NCBI GenBank assembly: GCA_903970185.1
Contig: CAJCIC010000018.1
Coordinates: forward strand, 1-64,000
Source: Gammaproteobacteria bacterium
GTDB lineage: Bacteria > Pseudomonadota > Gammaproteobacteria > Burkholderiales > Burkholderiaceae_D
Direction of reading: 5' to 3'
DNA length: 64,000 nucleotides
A program made the translations under genes and the position numbers. The notes under the pieces were generated by a model. It had not been told where the DNA came from. It ran no database searches and saw only the letters and a list, made by a program, of their open reading frames with translations. Shown here one piece after another: positions 34,569-43,995 of this stretch. Every line of letters begins with the position of its first letter. Position 1 is the first letter of the stretch.

Positions 34569-37500
34569 CGACGCTTGACCTGTTTGCCGAGACCGAGCCG
34601 CAGATTGTTGCACTGCATCTTCCGCTTGCCGGTCGACACCTGATTGAAGCCAGTGCCGGAACAGGAAAGACCTGGACGCTCTCGGCGTTGTTCGTGCGTC
34701 TTGTGATCGAGGGCGAATTCACCGTCGAGCAGGTGCTTGCCGTGACATTCACCCGCGCGGCCACGGCAGAGTTGCGCCAGCGCATCCGCCAGCGCCTCGC
34801 GCACCTTGTCAACGCCAGCGAAACGGACAGGAGCGACCCCTTGTCGTATGCGCTACTGCGTCGCGACGCCGAGAGGGCCCGACGCCGCGCCAAGGCAGCG
34901 CTTTTCGCGTTTGACAGCGCGCCGATCTATACCATTCACGGCTTCGCGCAGCGCGCCTTGAGCGAGCGTGCGTTCTCTGCGGGCATTCCGTTTGATTTCG
35001 AGCTCGGCGAGACGCGCGCGGTCTGGCTTGAGGCGGTGCGCGACTTCTGGCGGGGCCATGTCGCCGCCTGGCGGCCTGAGGACGGCCTGTCGGCGCTCGC
35101 CCACGAAGACTTCGTCTCAAGGCTGATCGCCCAGGGCGATACGCCAAAGTCGTGGGCGCTTTGGCTCTTGCGCGTGCGCGCAGCGCGCGAGGCTCGCCTG
35201 GATAGGGGCCCGGGCACTGCAACGACGAGCTTTGAGGAGTTAAAGCAGCTCCACCTCGAGGCGTTTGAGATCTGGCGCGATGCTCGTGAAGACGTCCTTG
35301 CCATCCTCCTTGGCGATGCCGCGCTGAATCGTCGCAAGTATTCCCGCGCCCATGTGCCGCGCTGGTGCAGTATGGTCGATGCCTTCTTTGCAAGCGGCGA
35401 ATTGATCCCTGCAGCCGACTCGCTTGACAAGCTTGCTCGCCTGACCGCCTCGACACTTGGCGAGAGTCTTGCGCCTAATTACACGGAGGCGCCCTATCAC
35501 CCGTTTTTCGTCGCATTCGATGATTTCATCGCACAAGTCTTGGCGCTTGACGCGAGCTTCATTCGCTGGCGCCAGCAGCTCCTGCAAAAGCTCTTCGAGG
35601 AGACGCCACCGCTTGTTGCAGCGCGCCTCTCGAAAATGCGCGTGCTCGGCTTTGACGATCTGTTAACGCAACTGCTCGATGCCTTGAAGAGCCGGCAGGG
35701 GGCGGTTTTTGCCGCGGCCTTGCGCGAGCGCTTTCCCTGCGCGCTGATTGACGAATTCCAGGACACCGATGCGATCCAGGAACAGATCTTCACGCACGTC
35801 TATCACGATGCCAGGCAAAGTCCGGTGTTTCTGGTCGGGGATCCGAAGCAGGCGATTTATCGCTTTCGCGGCGCTGACGTGTATACCTATCTGGCCGCAG
35901 CCAGGCGCTCTGACCAGCAACACGACCTGCGCGAGAACCATCGCGCCGTGCCGGGCCTGATTGCCGCACTCAATGTCCTTTTTGCACGCAATCCTGACGT
36001 GTTCGAACATCAAGGCATCAGGTATCGCGAGGCCGTTGCTGCAGATCGTGAACGCATTGCCTTGATCGAGGACGGGGCCCGTGATGCTGCGCCGTTGCGC
36101 TTCATGGTGCCCAAAGCTGCCGAGGCGGCGCTCGATGCACCCGAGGCCGACGCCCTTGCGGCATCGTCAACCGCCAACGAGATCGCGCGCCTGCTCGAAT
36201 TGGCGCGAGACGAGAAATTGAGGCTTGGCGATCGTTCGCTCGCTGGCGGTGACATCGCCGTGCTGGTCAATTCCAACTGGCAGGGAACGCTGATCCGGCA
36301 GGAATTGCGCCAGCGCGCCATTGCGGTTGCAGACCGCTCGCGCGGCAGCGTTTTCCAAAGTGACGAGGCTGACTGGCTTTTGCTGCTGCTTCTGGCCCTC
36401 TTGCAGCCGCACCGCACCGACCGCATCAGAAATGCGCTTGCGACACCGCTCTACGGCTTCTCGGCGCGCGATTTGCTCGCCATCGATGCGGCTCCCGTGG
36501 CGTGGCAGGAACTGCTTGACGAACTCGCACACTTTCGCGACGTCTGGCACTTGGGTGGCGTCTTGCGCCTGTTGCGCGAGCTTTTTGCGAGCGTCAAGGG
36601 CGCTCAGCGACTTGCGGCCTCGATCGATGGCGAGCGGCATCTGACCAACCTCTTTCATCTGGGTGAGCTGATCCAGCACTTTTCGGGATCCGGTGCCAAT
36701 GCGCTCGCGCAGGCGACGTGGCTTGCCGAGCGCATGGAAAACGCCAGCGAAGAAGTCGACATCAACGAAGTGGCCGAATTGCGCCTTGAGAGCGACAGTA
36801 ACCTGGTGCAGGTCCTCACACTCCACAAAAGCAAGGGACTTGAATTTCCGCTGGTGTTCGTTCCGTTTCTCTTTTCCGGGCGGTCTCAGGACAGCGCGGC
36901 GGCAATCGGAGCTCGCGACTTGCCCTTGGACTATCACGACGAGGCCAACGGCGATCAGCATATCGTTGATTTCGGCAGCGAACGCTATGGCCTTGCAGCA
37001 GCGCAGGTGGCCATCGAGAAGCGCAGCGAGGAGGCCAGGCTGCTTTATGTCGGCCTGACACGCGCCACGCATCGCTGCGTGATTTTCTGGTGTTACGCGA
37101 AGAGCTGGGCGCTGGCGCCGCTTGCAAGTCTCATCACCGCATCGCGCACGCCAGCGCAGCCTGCGCTCAATGAGGCCGGCGTCAAGGCCCAACTGGCAGC
37201 CCTTGCAGCGACGAGCGACCATCAAATCGCCATCGTCGATGTGCCGCCCTTGACGGTTTTGAAACCTGAAAGCGACGCGGCACGACGGCCTCTACAAGCG
37301 CGCCGACTGCACGCGCCTTTGGTCTCCCCTTGGCGTCTTGCAAGCTTCTCGTCCTTGCAAAGACGAAGCCGGGCGAGAAGCGCAATCGAAGAGCCTGATC
37401 ACGACCAGGATGCGCCGCTGCCCGAGCCCGCCCTGGCTGCTGCAACTCCGAACGAACCCTCTGATCTCGTGCGCTTCACCTTTGCCCGAGGTGCTGCCGC

Positions 37501-38191
37501 AGGGGAATGCCTGCACCGCATCCTCGAAGCGCTGCCGCCTGATAGCGATGCGGGCAAAATCGCCCGGATCGCCTCCGAGATCTTGCGCCAGCACGGTTTT
37601 CCCGTGCGGCTTGCGCCGGAGCTTGCGCTTTGGATCGAAGAGGTATTGGCGACGCCGCTCTTTGAGCGGGGCTTCGCGCTGGACTCGATCGCGGCATCCG
37701 AGCAGATCCGTGAAATGGAATTTCACCTGCCGCTCAAGCGCGCTGACGTCGCCTCGATCGCCGCGCTTGCCAGGGCGCACGGCCTTGACGTGGCTGCAAT
37801 TCATTCCGAGCAACTCGAGGGCTTTCTCAAGGGCTTTGTCGATCTCATCGTCAGGCATGACGGCCGCTTCTACCTGATTGACTACAAATCGAACTGGCTT
37901 GGCGATCGCTTTGCCAATTACGAGGCGAGCGCGCTCGCCAGCGCCATGACCGGTGGCGGCTATACGCTGCAGTACCTCATCTATACCGTGGCGCTGGTGC
38001 GCTGGCTGCGCTTTCGCGACGCCGATTTTGACTACGAACGCGACGTAGGCGGCGTTTGCTACCTGTTCCTGCGCGGCATCGCGCCGGGCAAAAAAGATGC
38101 CGAGGGAAGGCCTTGCGGGGTGTTCTTCGCGCGTCCGCAGAAAAGTCTGATCGACGAACTCGATCGCACCTTTGAGGGCCATCGCAGGTGA
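34565..38191 (+). CDS. recB: Exodeoxyribonuclease V subunit beta
   Basis: 1208 residues. 3'-5' UvrD-type helicase and nuclease of RecBCD. Walker A is EASAGTGKT (residues 28-36); VTFTRAATAELRQR, LIDEFQDTD and VGDPKQAIYRFRGAD are helicase motifs; LTLHKSKGLEF and LLYVGLTRAT follow. The C-terminal nuclease has GFVDLIVR and LIDYKSNWLG, so its Asp and Lys are intact. GTG start overlaps the recC stop by 4 bases. All motifs are kept, so an active enzyme is expected. Confidence 0.97.
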   Translation: MTTLDLFAETEPQIVALHLPLAGRHLIEASAGTGKTWTLSALFVRLVIEGEFTVEQVLAVTFTRAATAELRQRIRQRLAHLVNASETDRSDPLSYALLRRDAERARRRAKAALFAFDSAPIYTIHGFAQRALSERAFSAGIPFDFELGETRAVWLEAVRDFWRGHVAAWRPEDGLSALAHEDFVSRLIAQGDTPKSWALWLLRVRAAREARLDRGPGTATTSFEELKQLHLEAFEIWRDAREDVLAILLGDAALNRRKYSRAHVPRWCSMVDAFFASGELIPAADSLDKLARLTASTLGESLAPNYTEAPYHPFFVAFDDFIAQVLALDASFIRWRQQLLQKLFEETPPLVAARLSKMRVLGFDDLLTQLLDALKSRQGAVFAAALRERFPCALIDEFQDTDAIQEQIFTHVYHDARQSPVFLVGDPKQAIYRFRGADVYTYLAAARRSDQQHDLRENHRAVPGLIAALNVLFARNPDVFEHQGIRYREAVAADRERIALIEDGARDAAPLRFMVPKAAEAALDAPEADALAASSTANEIARLLELARDEKLRLGDRSLAGGDIAVLVNSNWQGTLIRQELRQRAIAVADRSRGSVFQSDEADWLLLLLLALLQPHRTDRIRNALATPLYGFSARDLLAIDAAPVAWQELLDELAHFRDVWHLGGVLRLLRELFASVKGAQRLAASIDGERHLTNLFHLGELIQHFSGSGANALAQATWLAERMENASEEVDINEVAELRLESDSNLVQVLTLHKSKGLEFPLVFVPFLFSGRSQDSAAAIGARDLPLDYHDEANGDQHIVDFGSERYGLAAAQVAIEKRSEEARLLYVGLTRATHRCVIFWCYAKSWALAPLASLITASRTPAQPALNEAGVKAQLAALAATSDHQIAIVDVPPLTVLKPESDAARRPLQARRLHAPLVSPWRLASFSSLQRRSRARSAIEEPDHDQDAPLPEPALAAATPNEPSDLVRFTFARGAAAGECLHRILEALPPDSDAGKIARIASEILRQHGFPVRLAPELALWIEEVLATPLFERGFALDSIAASEQIREMEFHLPLKRADVASIAALARAHGLDVAAIHSEQLEGFLKGFVDLIVRHDGRFYLIDYKSNWLGDRFANYEASALASAMTGGGYTLQYLIYTVALVRWLRFRDADFDYERDVGGVCYLFLRGIAPGKKDAEGRPCGVFFARPQKSLIDELDRTFEGHRR

Positions 38192-40023
38192 GCTTCGCAT
38201 TGCCCGATGTGTCGATGCCGGCCATCGATGGCGGCGCCAAGCCAGACTCGCCTGCGATTGATCTCGCCCAGAGCTTTGGCGCGATCGTCGCGCAGTTGCA
38301 CCTGCGCCTGGGCGGAAGCGCAAGCGCGGCACAGGATATCGCGCTTGCGGCTGCCACGGCCAGCTTATCGGTGAGCGAAGGTCACGCTTGCGTGCCGCTC
38401 GCCGCGCTGCCCGCCTCGGTGTGTCAGTCGCTTTCGCAAAGTCCGGTCGCAATCAAGGATCCGCAGCGCGCGAGACGCGAGGCCAACGCCGTGCTGGTGA
38501 TCGATCGTCAAAGGCTTTACCTGCAGCGCTACTGGCGCTATGAGGTGTGGCTCGCGGCATCGCTTATCGCCCTCGATGCGCAATTGCCCGTCGCAAGCGA
38601 GGCTGCGATGCTGGCTATGCTCGATACCTTGTTTCAGGACGAAGCGGGGCAGATCAACTGGCAGCGCGTGGCCGTGGCCACCGCACTGACGAGGCGAATT
38701 GCCGTCATCACCGGAGGCCCTGGCACGGGCAAGACGCAAACGGTGGCGCGTTTTCTTGTGGCGCTAAGCGCGCTCGCCCCTGACGTGCGCATCGCGCTCG
38801 CAGCGCCAACCGGCAAGGCGGCGTTGCGCCTTGAGCAATCGGTGCGCGAACAGTTTGGCAAGGATCGATCAGGGCCCCTTCATCGCGGCCTGTCCGTGCT
38901 CAAGGCACAGACCGTCCATCGCCTGTTGGGTCCGCGCATGCGCTTTGGCTCGCAGCGAAGCGACCTGCGCCGCCCGCTTGCGTACGACGCGGTCGTGATC
39001 GATGAAGCGTCGATGCTCGACCTGGCCCTGGCAGCCAAGCTCGCTGACGCGTTGCCCGCGTCTTCGCGCCTGATCCTGGTTGGCGATGCCGACCAGCTGG
39101 CCTCGGTTGAGACCGGTTCGGTGTTCTTCGAGCTGGCGTCGCTGGCTGCGCGCGATGAGGCTTATGCAGGCCGCCTTTCGGGCTTGGCAAAGGCGCCTGC
39201 CCGCGATCTGTTTTCCGCTGAGCCCGGCTTGCGGCCGTCCACGCACCCGCTTGGGAATTCGGTGGTGGTCCTCAAGACGAGCTACCGTTACCAAAGTGGG
39301 GGCGTCATCGGACGATTTGCAGCGCTCGTGCGCGCGGGCAACGTCAGCGAGGCGATCGCTCTTGCAAAGGCCGGGCACGACGAATTGCAGCTTGCCAGCG
39401 CTGTCGTTGAAGCCGACACATTTGATCTGATCATCGCGCATTTTGATGGGTATTTTGCGGCGCTCAAGGCGGGCGCAGCGGCCTTCGAATTGCTGCGCCT
39501 TTTTGCCCATTACCGCATCCTGACGGCGCTAAGGCAAGGGCCCTTGGGCAGCGTTGCCGTCAATGCGCGCCTCGAGCAGCACGCCCGGCGCGCGGTGGCT
39601 GCGGTTGATGGTGCGATGTGGTATTCGGGGCGGCCTGTCATCGTCACGCAAAACGATGCGCAATTGCAGCTCTTTAACGGCGACATCGGCATCACCCTCG
39701 AAGATGCCCGCGGCGCGCTTTCGGTCTACTTCGAAGATGCCAGCGGCACTCGCGCATTTGCGCCGTCACGGCTGCCCCACTGCGAGACCGCGTTCGCGCT
39801 GACCGTGCATAAATCGCAAGGCTCCGAATTCGATACGATTGACGTCATGCTCGCTCCTGAGGACAGCCCGCTTGCCCAGCGCGAACTGATCTATACCGCA
39901 GTCACGCGGGCGAGAAAGTCCGTGCGGCTTTGGGGCAGCGAGGCCGCGCTGGCGGCGGCCATCGCGCGCCCGGGGGCACGTTTTTCTGCACTGGCTGAGC
40001 GACTCGTCGAAAAGAAACCGTAG
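38188..40023 (+). CDS. recD: Exodeoxyribonuclease V subunit alpha
   Basis: 611 residues. 5'-3' superfamily 1B helicase of RecBCD. GGPGTGKTQTV (Walker A near residue 175), IDEASMLD (Walker B), GDADQLASVE and the C-terminal FALTVHKSQGSEF and YTAVTRARK motifs are intact. The start codon GTG overlaps the recB stop by 4 bases. Ends 12 bases from the converging dioxygenase gene with no clear terminator between. Confidence 0.97.
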   Translation: MSFALPDVSMPAIDGGAKPDSPAIDLAQSFGAIVAQLHLRLGGSASAAQDIALAAATASLSVSEGHACVPLAALPASVCQSLSQSPVAIKDPQRARREANAVLVIDRQRLYLQRYWRYEVWLAASLIALDAQLPVASEAAMLAMLDTLFQDEAGQINWQRVAVATALTRRIAVITGGPGTGKTQTVARFLVALSALAPDVRIALAAPTGKAALRLEQSVREQFGKDRSGPLHRGLSVLKAQTVHRLLGPRMRFGSQRSDLRRPLAYDAVVIDEASMLDLALAAKLADALPASSRLILVGDADQLASVETGSVFFELASLAARDEAYAGRLSGLAKAPARDLFSAEPGLRPSTHPLGNSVVVLKTSYRYQSGGVIGRFAALVRAGNVSEAIALAKAGHDELQLASAVVEADTFDLIIAHFDGYFAALKAGAAAFELLRLFAHYRILTALRQGPLGSVAVNARLEQHARRAVAAVDGAMWYSGRPVIVTQNDAQLQLFNGDIGITLEDARGALSVYFEDASGTRAFAPSRLPHCETAFALTVHKSQGSEFDTIDVMLAPEDSPLAQRELIYTAVTRARKSVRLWGSEAALAAAIARPGARFSALAERLVEKKP

Positions 40024-40035
40024 CGGGCCAATGGC

Positions 40036-40854
40036 TTAGCCGAAGCGATAGGCCGAGACCCTCGTTTGCATGACGCGATCGGAAAAAACCCGCTGCCCCT
40101 GGCTTTGCATCGCGGCGCCGGCTGCGACCATGAGCGGCAGCAAATGCTCTTCACGTGGATGCGACAGCCTGGCTTTTGGCGCATCGGCCCAGTGTTCAAG
40201 GCCGAGATCGCGCTCCTTTTGGCTTAGCGCGACGGTGCCTGTGAGCCAGGCGTCAAATTCCTCGGAGACGGTCTGAAACGCTGGATTGCCAAAGCCACGC
40301 ATGTTGTGAAAGCTCATGCCGCTACCCACGATCAGGACGTCTTCGTCACGCAGCCTGGCCAGTGCGTGTCCGGCGGCAAGGTGCTCGGCGGGGTCAAGGC
40401 CGGTCTTGAGCGACAGCTGCACGAGGGGAATGTCGGCGTTGGGGAAAGCGACTTTCAGCGGAATGAAAACACCGTGGTCCCATCCGCGCAGGGCATCCTC
40501 CTTGCTGCTGATCGAGCCGGCCTGAAGCAGCGCACATATTTCACGGGCAAGAGGCGGGTCGCCCGGCGCGTCGTAGCGCAGGGCGTAGGTGCTCGCGGGA
40601 AATCCGCTGTAGTCGTAAATCAGGGCAGGCTTGGGGCTGCTTGTGACCTCGAATTGCGCGCTCTCCCAGTGCCCGGAGATGACGAGAATCGCTTTTGGCG
40701 CGCGCGGCAGCGCGCTTGGCAGTCCGCGCAAGAACGCGGCCATGCGGTCCCATTCATGGGGCGGATTCCAGTCCATGAAAAAACACGGGCCGCCACCGTG
40801 CGGGATGTAATAGACCGGCATTGCAAGCGCGCCAGAAGTCAGTGTGTCAGGCAT
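40036..40854 (-). CDS. DODA-type extradiol aromatic ring-opening dioxygenase (YgiD-like)
   Basis: 272 residues from ATG 40854; an alternative ATG at 40821 removes 11 residues. Class III extradiol fold with HGGGPCFFMDW near the start, ISGHWES and GWDHGVFIPLK (second His ligand) and GSGMSFHNMRGFG, giving the His-based metal site. The closest known protein is YgiD, a zinc-dependent 4,5-DOPA extradiol dioxygenase. Real substrate in bacteria is unclear. Converges on recD. Confidence 0.88.
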   Translation of the reverse strand: MPDTLTSGALAMPVYYIPHGGGPCFFMDWNPPHEWDRMAAFLRGLPSALPRAPKAILVISGHWESAQFEVTSSPKPALIYDYSGFPASTYALRYDAPGDPPLAREICALLQAGSISSKEDALRGWDHGVFIPLKVAFPNADIPLVQLSLKTGLDPAEHLAAGHALARLRDEDVLIVGSGMSFHNMRGFGNPAFQTVSEEFDAWLTGTVALSQKERDLGLEHWADAPKARLSHPREEHLLPLMVAAGAAMQSQGQRVFSDRVMQTRVSAYRFG

Positions 40855-41066
40855 GGACGTCCCGCAAGCAAAAGACAGAGGAAGGCGTGGGCCATTCGGA
40901 TGGCGCCAAAAGTGTAGCGCCAAAGCGCCAGCCCCGCCTCTTGCGAGCAAGGGAAGGCCAGCGAGCAAGTGCGACATCCCGCGCCCATGGCGGTGTTCAA
41001 CCCGTCGATGGCGGACGAGATGCGGCCCACCACTGCGGTGGCAGACTGGGCGAGGAGGCTTGCTCC

Positions 41067-42515
41067 CTACGGAGCCACGCGCCAGATGCGGCCGGTGAGC
41101 GTTGCCGTGATCGTGATGCTTGCAAAGGCGAGCAGTCCAAGCGCAACCAGCATGAACAGGGTCCTAAGCGTCGCGCCATAGTGCACGACGGCGTACCAGC
41201 CGACACCGGCTGCAATCAGCATGCGTGCAGTGCCTGCAAAAAATGGCCAGATGACGCGCCCGCCGCCTTGCGCGGCAAAGCTCAAGAGCATGCCCACGCC
41301 GACCGCCCAGTACATCGGGCCCACGACGCGCAGATAGGTCGAGCCTGACGCGAGCACGGCCGGATCGCTCGTGAAGCGGTCAAGCCAAAGTCCAGGGGCG
41401 AGCGCGAAAATCGCACCGATCGCAGCCGTGACCGTGCCGCCCACGGCAGCCCCGGCCCACGCGATGCGTTTGGCCCGCGCCATGTTTTTTGCGCCAACGT
41501 TGGTGCCAACCATGGTGACAACGGCCGTGCCGAGGCCAAACATCAGGGGAATCAGGATGTAATCCAGGCGCGAGGCGATGCCGTAACCGGCCAGCGCCTC
41601 GATGCCGAAAAGGCCGACCCCGGCGGTAACGACAAGCACGGTGAGGTTGGGCTGGATCGATGACAGCGCGCCAATCATTCCCACGCGCAGGATGTCAACG
41701 AAGAGGCGCCGCTCGAGCCGGCTGCGCTTTAACGTCAGGCCGGCGCGTCCGCTCATCATGTAGCGCAAGAGCACGAGTGCCGCGCCGAGGTAATAGGTCG
41801 ACACCGCAACGCCGGCGCCGGCCACGCCCATGCGCGGAATCGGCCCGAAGCCGAAAATCAGCGCCGGCGATGCCGGAATCAGCACGACAGCGCCCATGAA
41901 AATCACCAGTGCAGGTGCCCTGACATTGCCGGCGCCGCGCAAGGCGCTTGCGAGGAGATTGACGATCCAGACCGGAATTGCTCCTGCGAACACCCACGAT
42001 GAGTAAAGCAGCGCGGTATCGAGCGACTTGCCGCGCCCGCCAAGGCCACCATAGAGGATCGGCCCGAACGCCCACACTGCGGTCGTAAAGGCCAGGCCAA
42101 ACGCTGCGGCAAGCACCAGCGCGTGCAGCACCAGCGCGTCGGCATCGTCCGTGCGACCAGCACCGATGGCGCGCGCGACTGCCGAGGCGACACCGCCGCC
42201 GAGGCCGCCGTTGGACATCATGGTCATGAGCATCAAGACCGGAAAGACCAGGGCAACCCCGGCCAGCGCCTCGGTGCCCAAAAAGCTGACGTAATACGTC
42301 TCGGCGATGCCGACACCGGTTTGCGCGATCAGGACCAGCACGGTGGGCATGGCCAGCCTGAGCATGGTGGAAAGCACCGGGCCCTGCAGCATGGCAAGGC
42401 GTGCTCGCGCCTTCTTGTCGATGACTTCAGGCGAGTGCTCGATGTCCGATGGGCTGGCTTCGCGTGGCGCATGGGCGGGGGTCGGATTTGCGGGCTTTGA
42501 GGCCAGTGCGGACAT
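41067..42515 (-). CDS. MATE-family efflux transporter
   Basis: 482 residues from ATG 42515, with AGGA about 9 bases upstream; the longer frame runs into the marR gene. Twelve hydrophobic helices in two halves, with GVGIAETYYVSFLGTEALAGVAL in the first half and IASRLDYILIPLMFGLGTAVVTMVGTNVGA in the second, typical of MATE drug/Na+ or H+ antiporters. The first 45 residues are hydrophilic and Pro-rich. The MarR-family gene ends 10 bases upstream, so the two are an operon and MarR likely controls it. Substrate unknown. Confidence 0.93.
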   Translation of the reverse strand: MSALASKPANPTPAHAPREASPSDIEHSPEVIDKKARARLAMLQGPVLSTMLRLAMPTVLVLIAQTGVGIAETYYVSFLGTEALAGVALVFPVLMLMTMMSNGGLGGGVASAVARAIGAGRTDDADALVLHALVLAAAFGLAFTTAVWAFGPILYGGLGGRGKSLDTALLYSSWVFAGAIPVWIVNLLASALRGAGNVRAPALVIFMGAVVLIPASPALIFGFGPIPRMGVAGAGVAVSTYYLGAALVLLRYMMSGRAGLTLKRSRLERRLFVDILRVGMIGALSSIQPNLTVLVVTAGVGLFGIEALAGYGIASRLDYILIPLMFGLGTAVVTMVGTNVGAKNMARAKRIAWAGAAVGGTVTAAIGAIFALAPGLWLDRFTSDPAVLASGSTYLRVVGPMYWAVGVGMLLSFAAQGGGRVIWPFFAGTARMLIAAGVGWYAVVHYGATLRTLFMLVALGLLAFASITITATLTGRIWRVAP

Positions 42516-42525
42516 GGTCGTGATC

Positions 42526-42957
42526 CTAGATTCTGGCAAGCGAGTGAACCACACCGGACGTGACATCTTGCAGTTGCGCAATCGTGTCGGCGCCGAGCTT
42601 TTTTTCGACGGCGCGCTGTGCGCGCACCCAGATGGCACGCGCCTCGCGCAGCAACGCCTCACCTTTTGCCGTCAGCGTCCAGCACTTTTCGCGACGGTCC
42701 TGCCCGCCTTCAGATACGACCCAGCCCTGGCGCAAGAGCGTGGCCAAGGCGCGACTGGCCGTCGTCTGGTCGCTGTCAAGGACAAGGCCGATCGCACCGG
42801 TGGTAATGCCAGGCTCGCTGCGAATGACTTGCAGCATCGAATACTGCGAGACACGAAGACCGAGCGGCCTGAACGCATCGTCGTAGAACGAGGTGACGAC
42901 GCGACTGGCCTGGCGCAGCGCATTGCAGTAGCAAGGCAGGAGAGGATCGATTTGCAC
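42526..42957 (-). CDS. MarR-family transcriptional regulator
   Basis: 143 residues. Winged-helix with recognition segment LDSDQTTASRALATLLRQG and wing QDRREKCWTLTAKG, followed by a C-terminal dimerisation helix. First gene of the regulator-MATE unit and divergent from an SDR gene. The 76-base gap between them holds an AT-rich palindromic stretch that is a good operator candidate. Inferred: represses its own operon and perhaps the SDR until a drug or phenolic ligand binds. Confidence 0.92.
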   Translation of the reverse strand: MQIDPLLPCYCNALRQASRVVTSFYDDAFRPLGLRVSQYSMLQVIRSEPGITTGAIGLVLDSDQTTASRALATLLRQGWVVSEGGQDRREKCWTLTAKGEALLREARAIWVRAQRAVEKKLGADTIAQLQDVTSGVVHSLARI

Positions 42958-42981
42958 TTTGCTTGAAGGCCCTTTGACTTA

Positions 42982-43000
42982 ATACATGTATATGCATATA
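42982..43000. promoter_or_regulatory. Overlapping palindromes, candidate MarR operator
   Basis: Two perfect palindromes overlap: ATACATGTAT (42982-42991) and TATATGCATATA (42989-43000). They lie in the centre of the 76-base divergent gap between marR and the SDR gene, in an otherwise GC-rich region, where both -10 boxes would also be expected (TATGCATATATTA resembles one). MarR proteins bind palindromes of this size. No binding data; inference from position and symmetry. Confidence 0.55.
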
Positions 43001-43033
43001 TTACGCCAATCCTGATGACCTGGAAAGTGTCTC

Positions 43034-43798
43034 GTGAAAAATATCTTCGAAATGAAAGGGCGGGTCGCGGTCGTGACCGGTTCGACCGCCGGCATGGGGC
43101 TGGCCATGGCCCGCGCACTGGGCGATGCCGGCGCTGCCGTGGTGGTCTCCGGCCGCGATGCGGCAAGAAGCAGCGCCACTGCGCAAGTCCTCTTGGCCGA
43201 AGGCATCGAGGCGGTCGGCATCGCCTGCGACATTGTCGATCTGAAAAGCGTGGAGCGCTTCGCAAAAGACGCCCAGCACGCCTTTGGTCGCGTCGACGCC
43301 CTGATCCTGAATGCCGCGGGCGCGGGCCTGCCGGGATCGCTGCTCAAGCAAACAGCTGCCGACTTCGAAGCTGTGATGCACGCCAACGTCAGTGGCAATC
43401 TTGCCCTGATCCACGCCTTGAGCCCGGCCATGATCGAGCGCAAGGATGGCGCGATCATTTTCATGTCGAGCCGCACCGCCAAGCGCGGCACGGCGATGCT
43501 TGGGCTCTACGGCATGTCCAAGGCGGCCACCGACATGCTCGCGCGCAGCCTTGCCATCGAGCTTGGCGCCCACGGCATCAGCGTCAACACCATCTGCCCC
43601 GGTCCCGTGCGCACCGAATTTTCGCGTGAGGCGCTCTGGGGTGACCCCGAGCGCGAAAAGAAGCTTGCGGCAACCATTCCGATGGGCCGCATTGGCGAAG
43701 CCGATGACGTCGCAGGCCTTGCCCTGCTGCTGGCGAGCCGTGCCGGCCGCTTCATCACCGGCCAGAACATCTCGGTCGATGGCGGCGGCACGGCGTGA
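43034..43798 (+). CDS. SDR-family oxidoreductase
   Basis: 254 residues. Classical SDR: VVTGSTAGMG (Gly-rich motif, residues 13-22), LNAAGAG near 89, Ser in FMSSRTAKRG, YGMSKAATDML (Tyr-x3-Lys) and the ICPGPVRTEF segment. Ends with ITGQNISVDGGGT, as in FabG-like enzymes. Function as a 3-oxoacyl or other ketone reductase is possible; substrate unknown. Divergent from marR, possibly under the same operator. Confidence 0.9.
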   Translation: MKNIFEMKGRVAVVTGSTAGMGLAMARALGDAGAAVVVSGRDAARSSATAQVLLAEGIEAVGIACDIVDLKSVERFAKDAQHAFGRVDALILNAAGAGLPGSLLKQTAADFEAVMHANVSGNLALIHALSPAMIERKDGAIIFMSSRTAKRGTAMLGLYGMSKAATDMLARSLAIELGAHGISVNTICPGPVRTEFSREALWGDPEREKKLAATIPMGRIGEADDVAGLALLLASRAGRFITGQNISVDGGGTA

Positions 43799-43995
43799 GT
43801 CGAATGTCGCAGGGCTCGTGCTGCCTCTGACCAGTTCGCACCACGCCCAGCAGGCGCCTCCTGTTCGGAAAGCTCGAGTGGGCGCACCCTCGCAAGCGGC
43901 GCATCAAGCCTTCCCCGGCCGCACTGCTTGCACTTGGTGCAAAATGGTGTTCCTGCCTCTGGCGGCAGGATCTGCCTCGTCTTCTGGAGTTGTCC

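Noticed and set aside
31257-40023. recCBD as a dedicated phage-defence island
   Set aside because: All three genes look like ordinary chromosomal RecBCD with intact motifs; no defence genes are linked.
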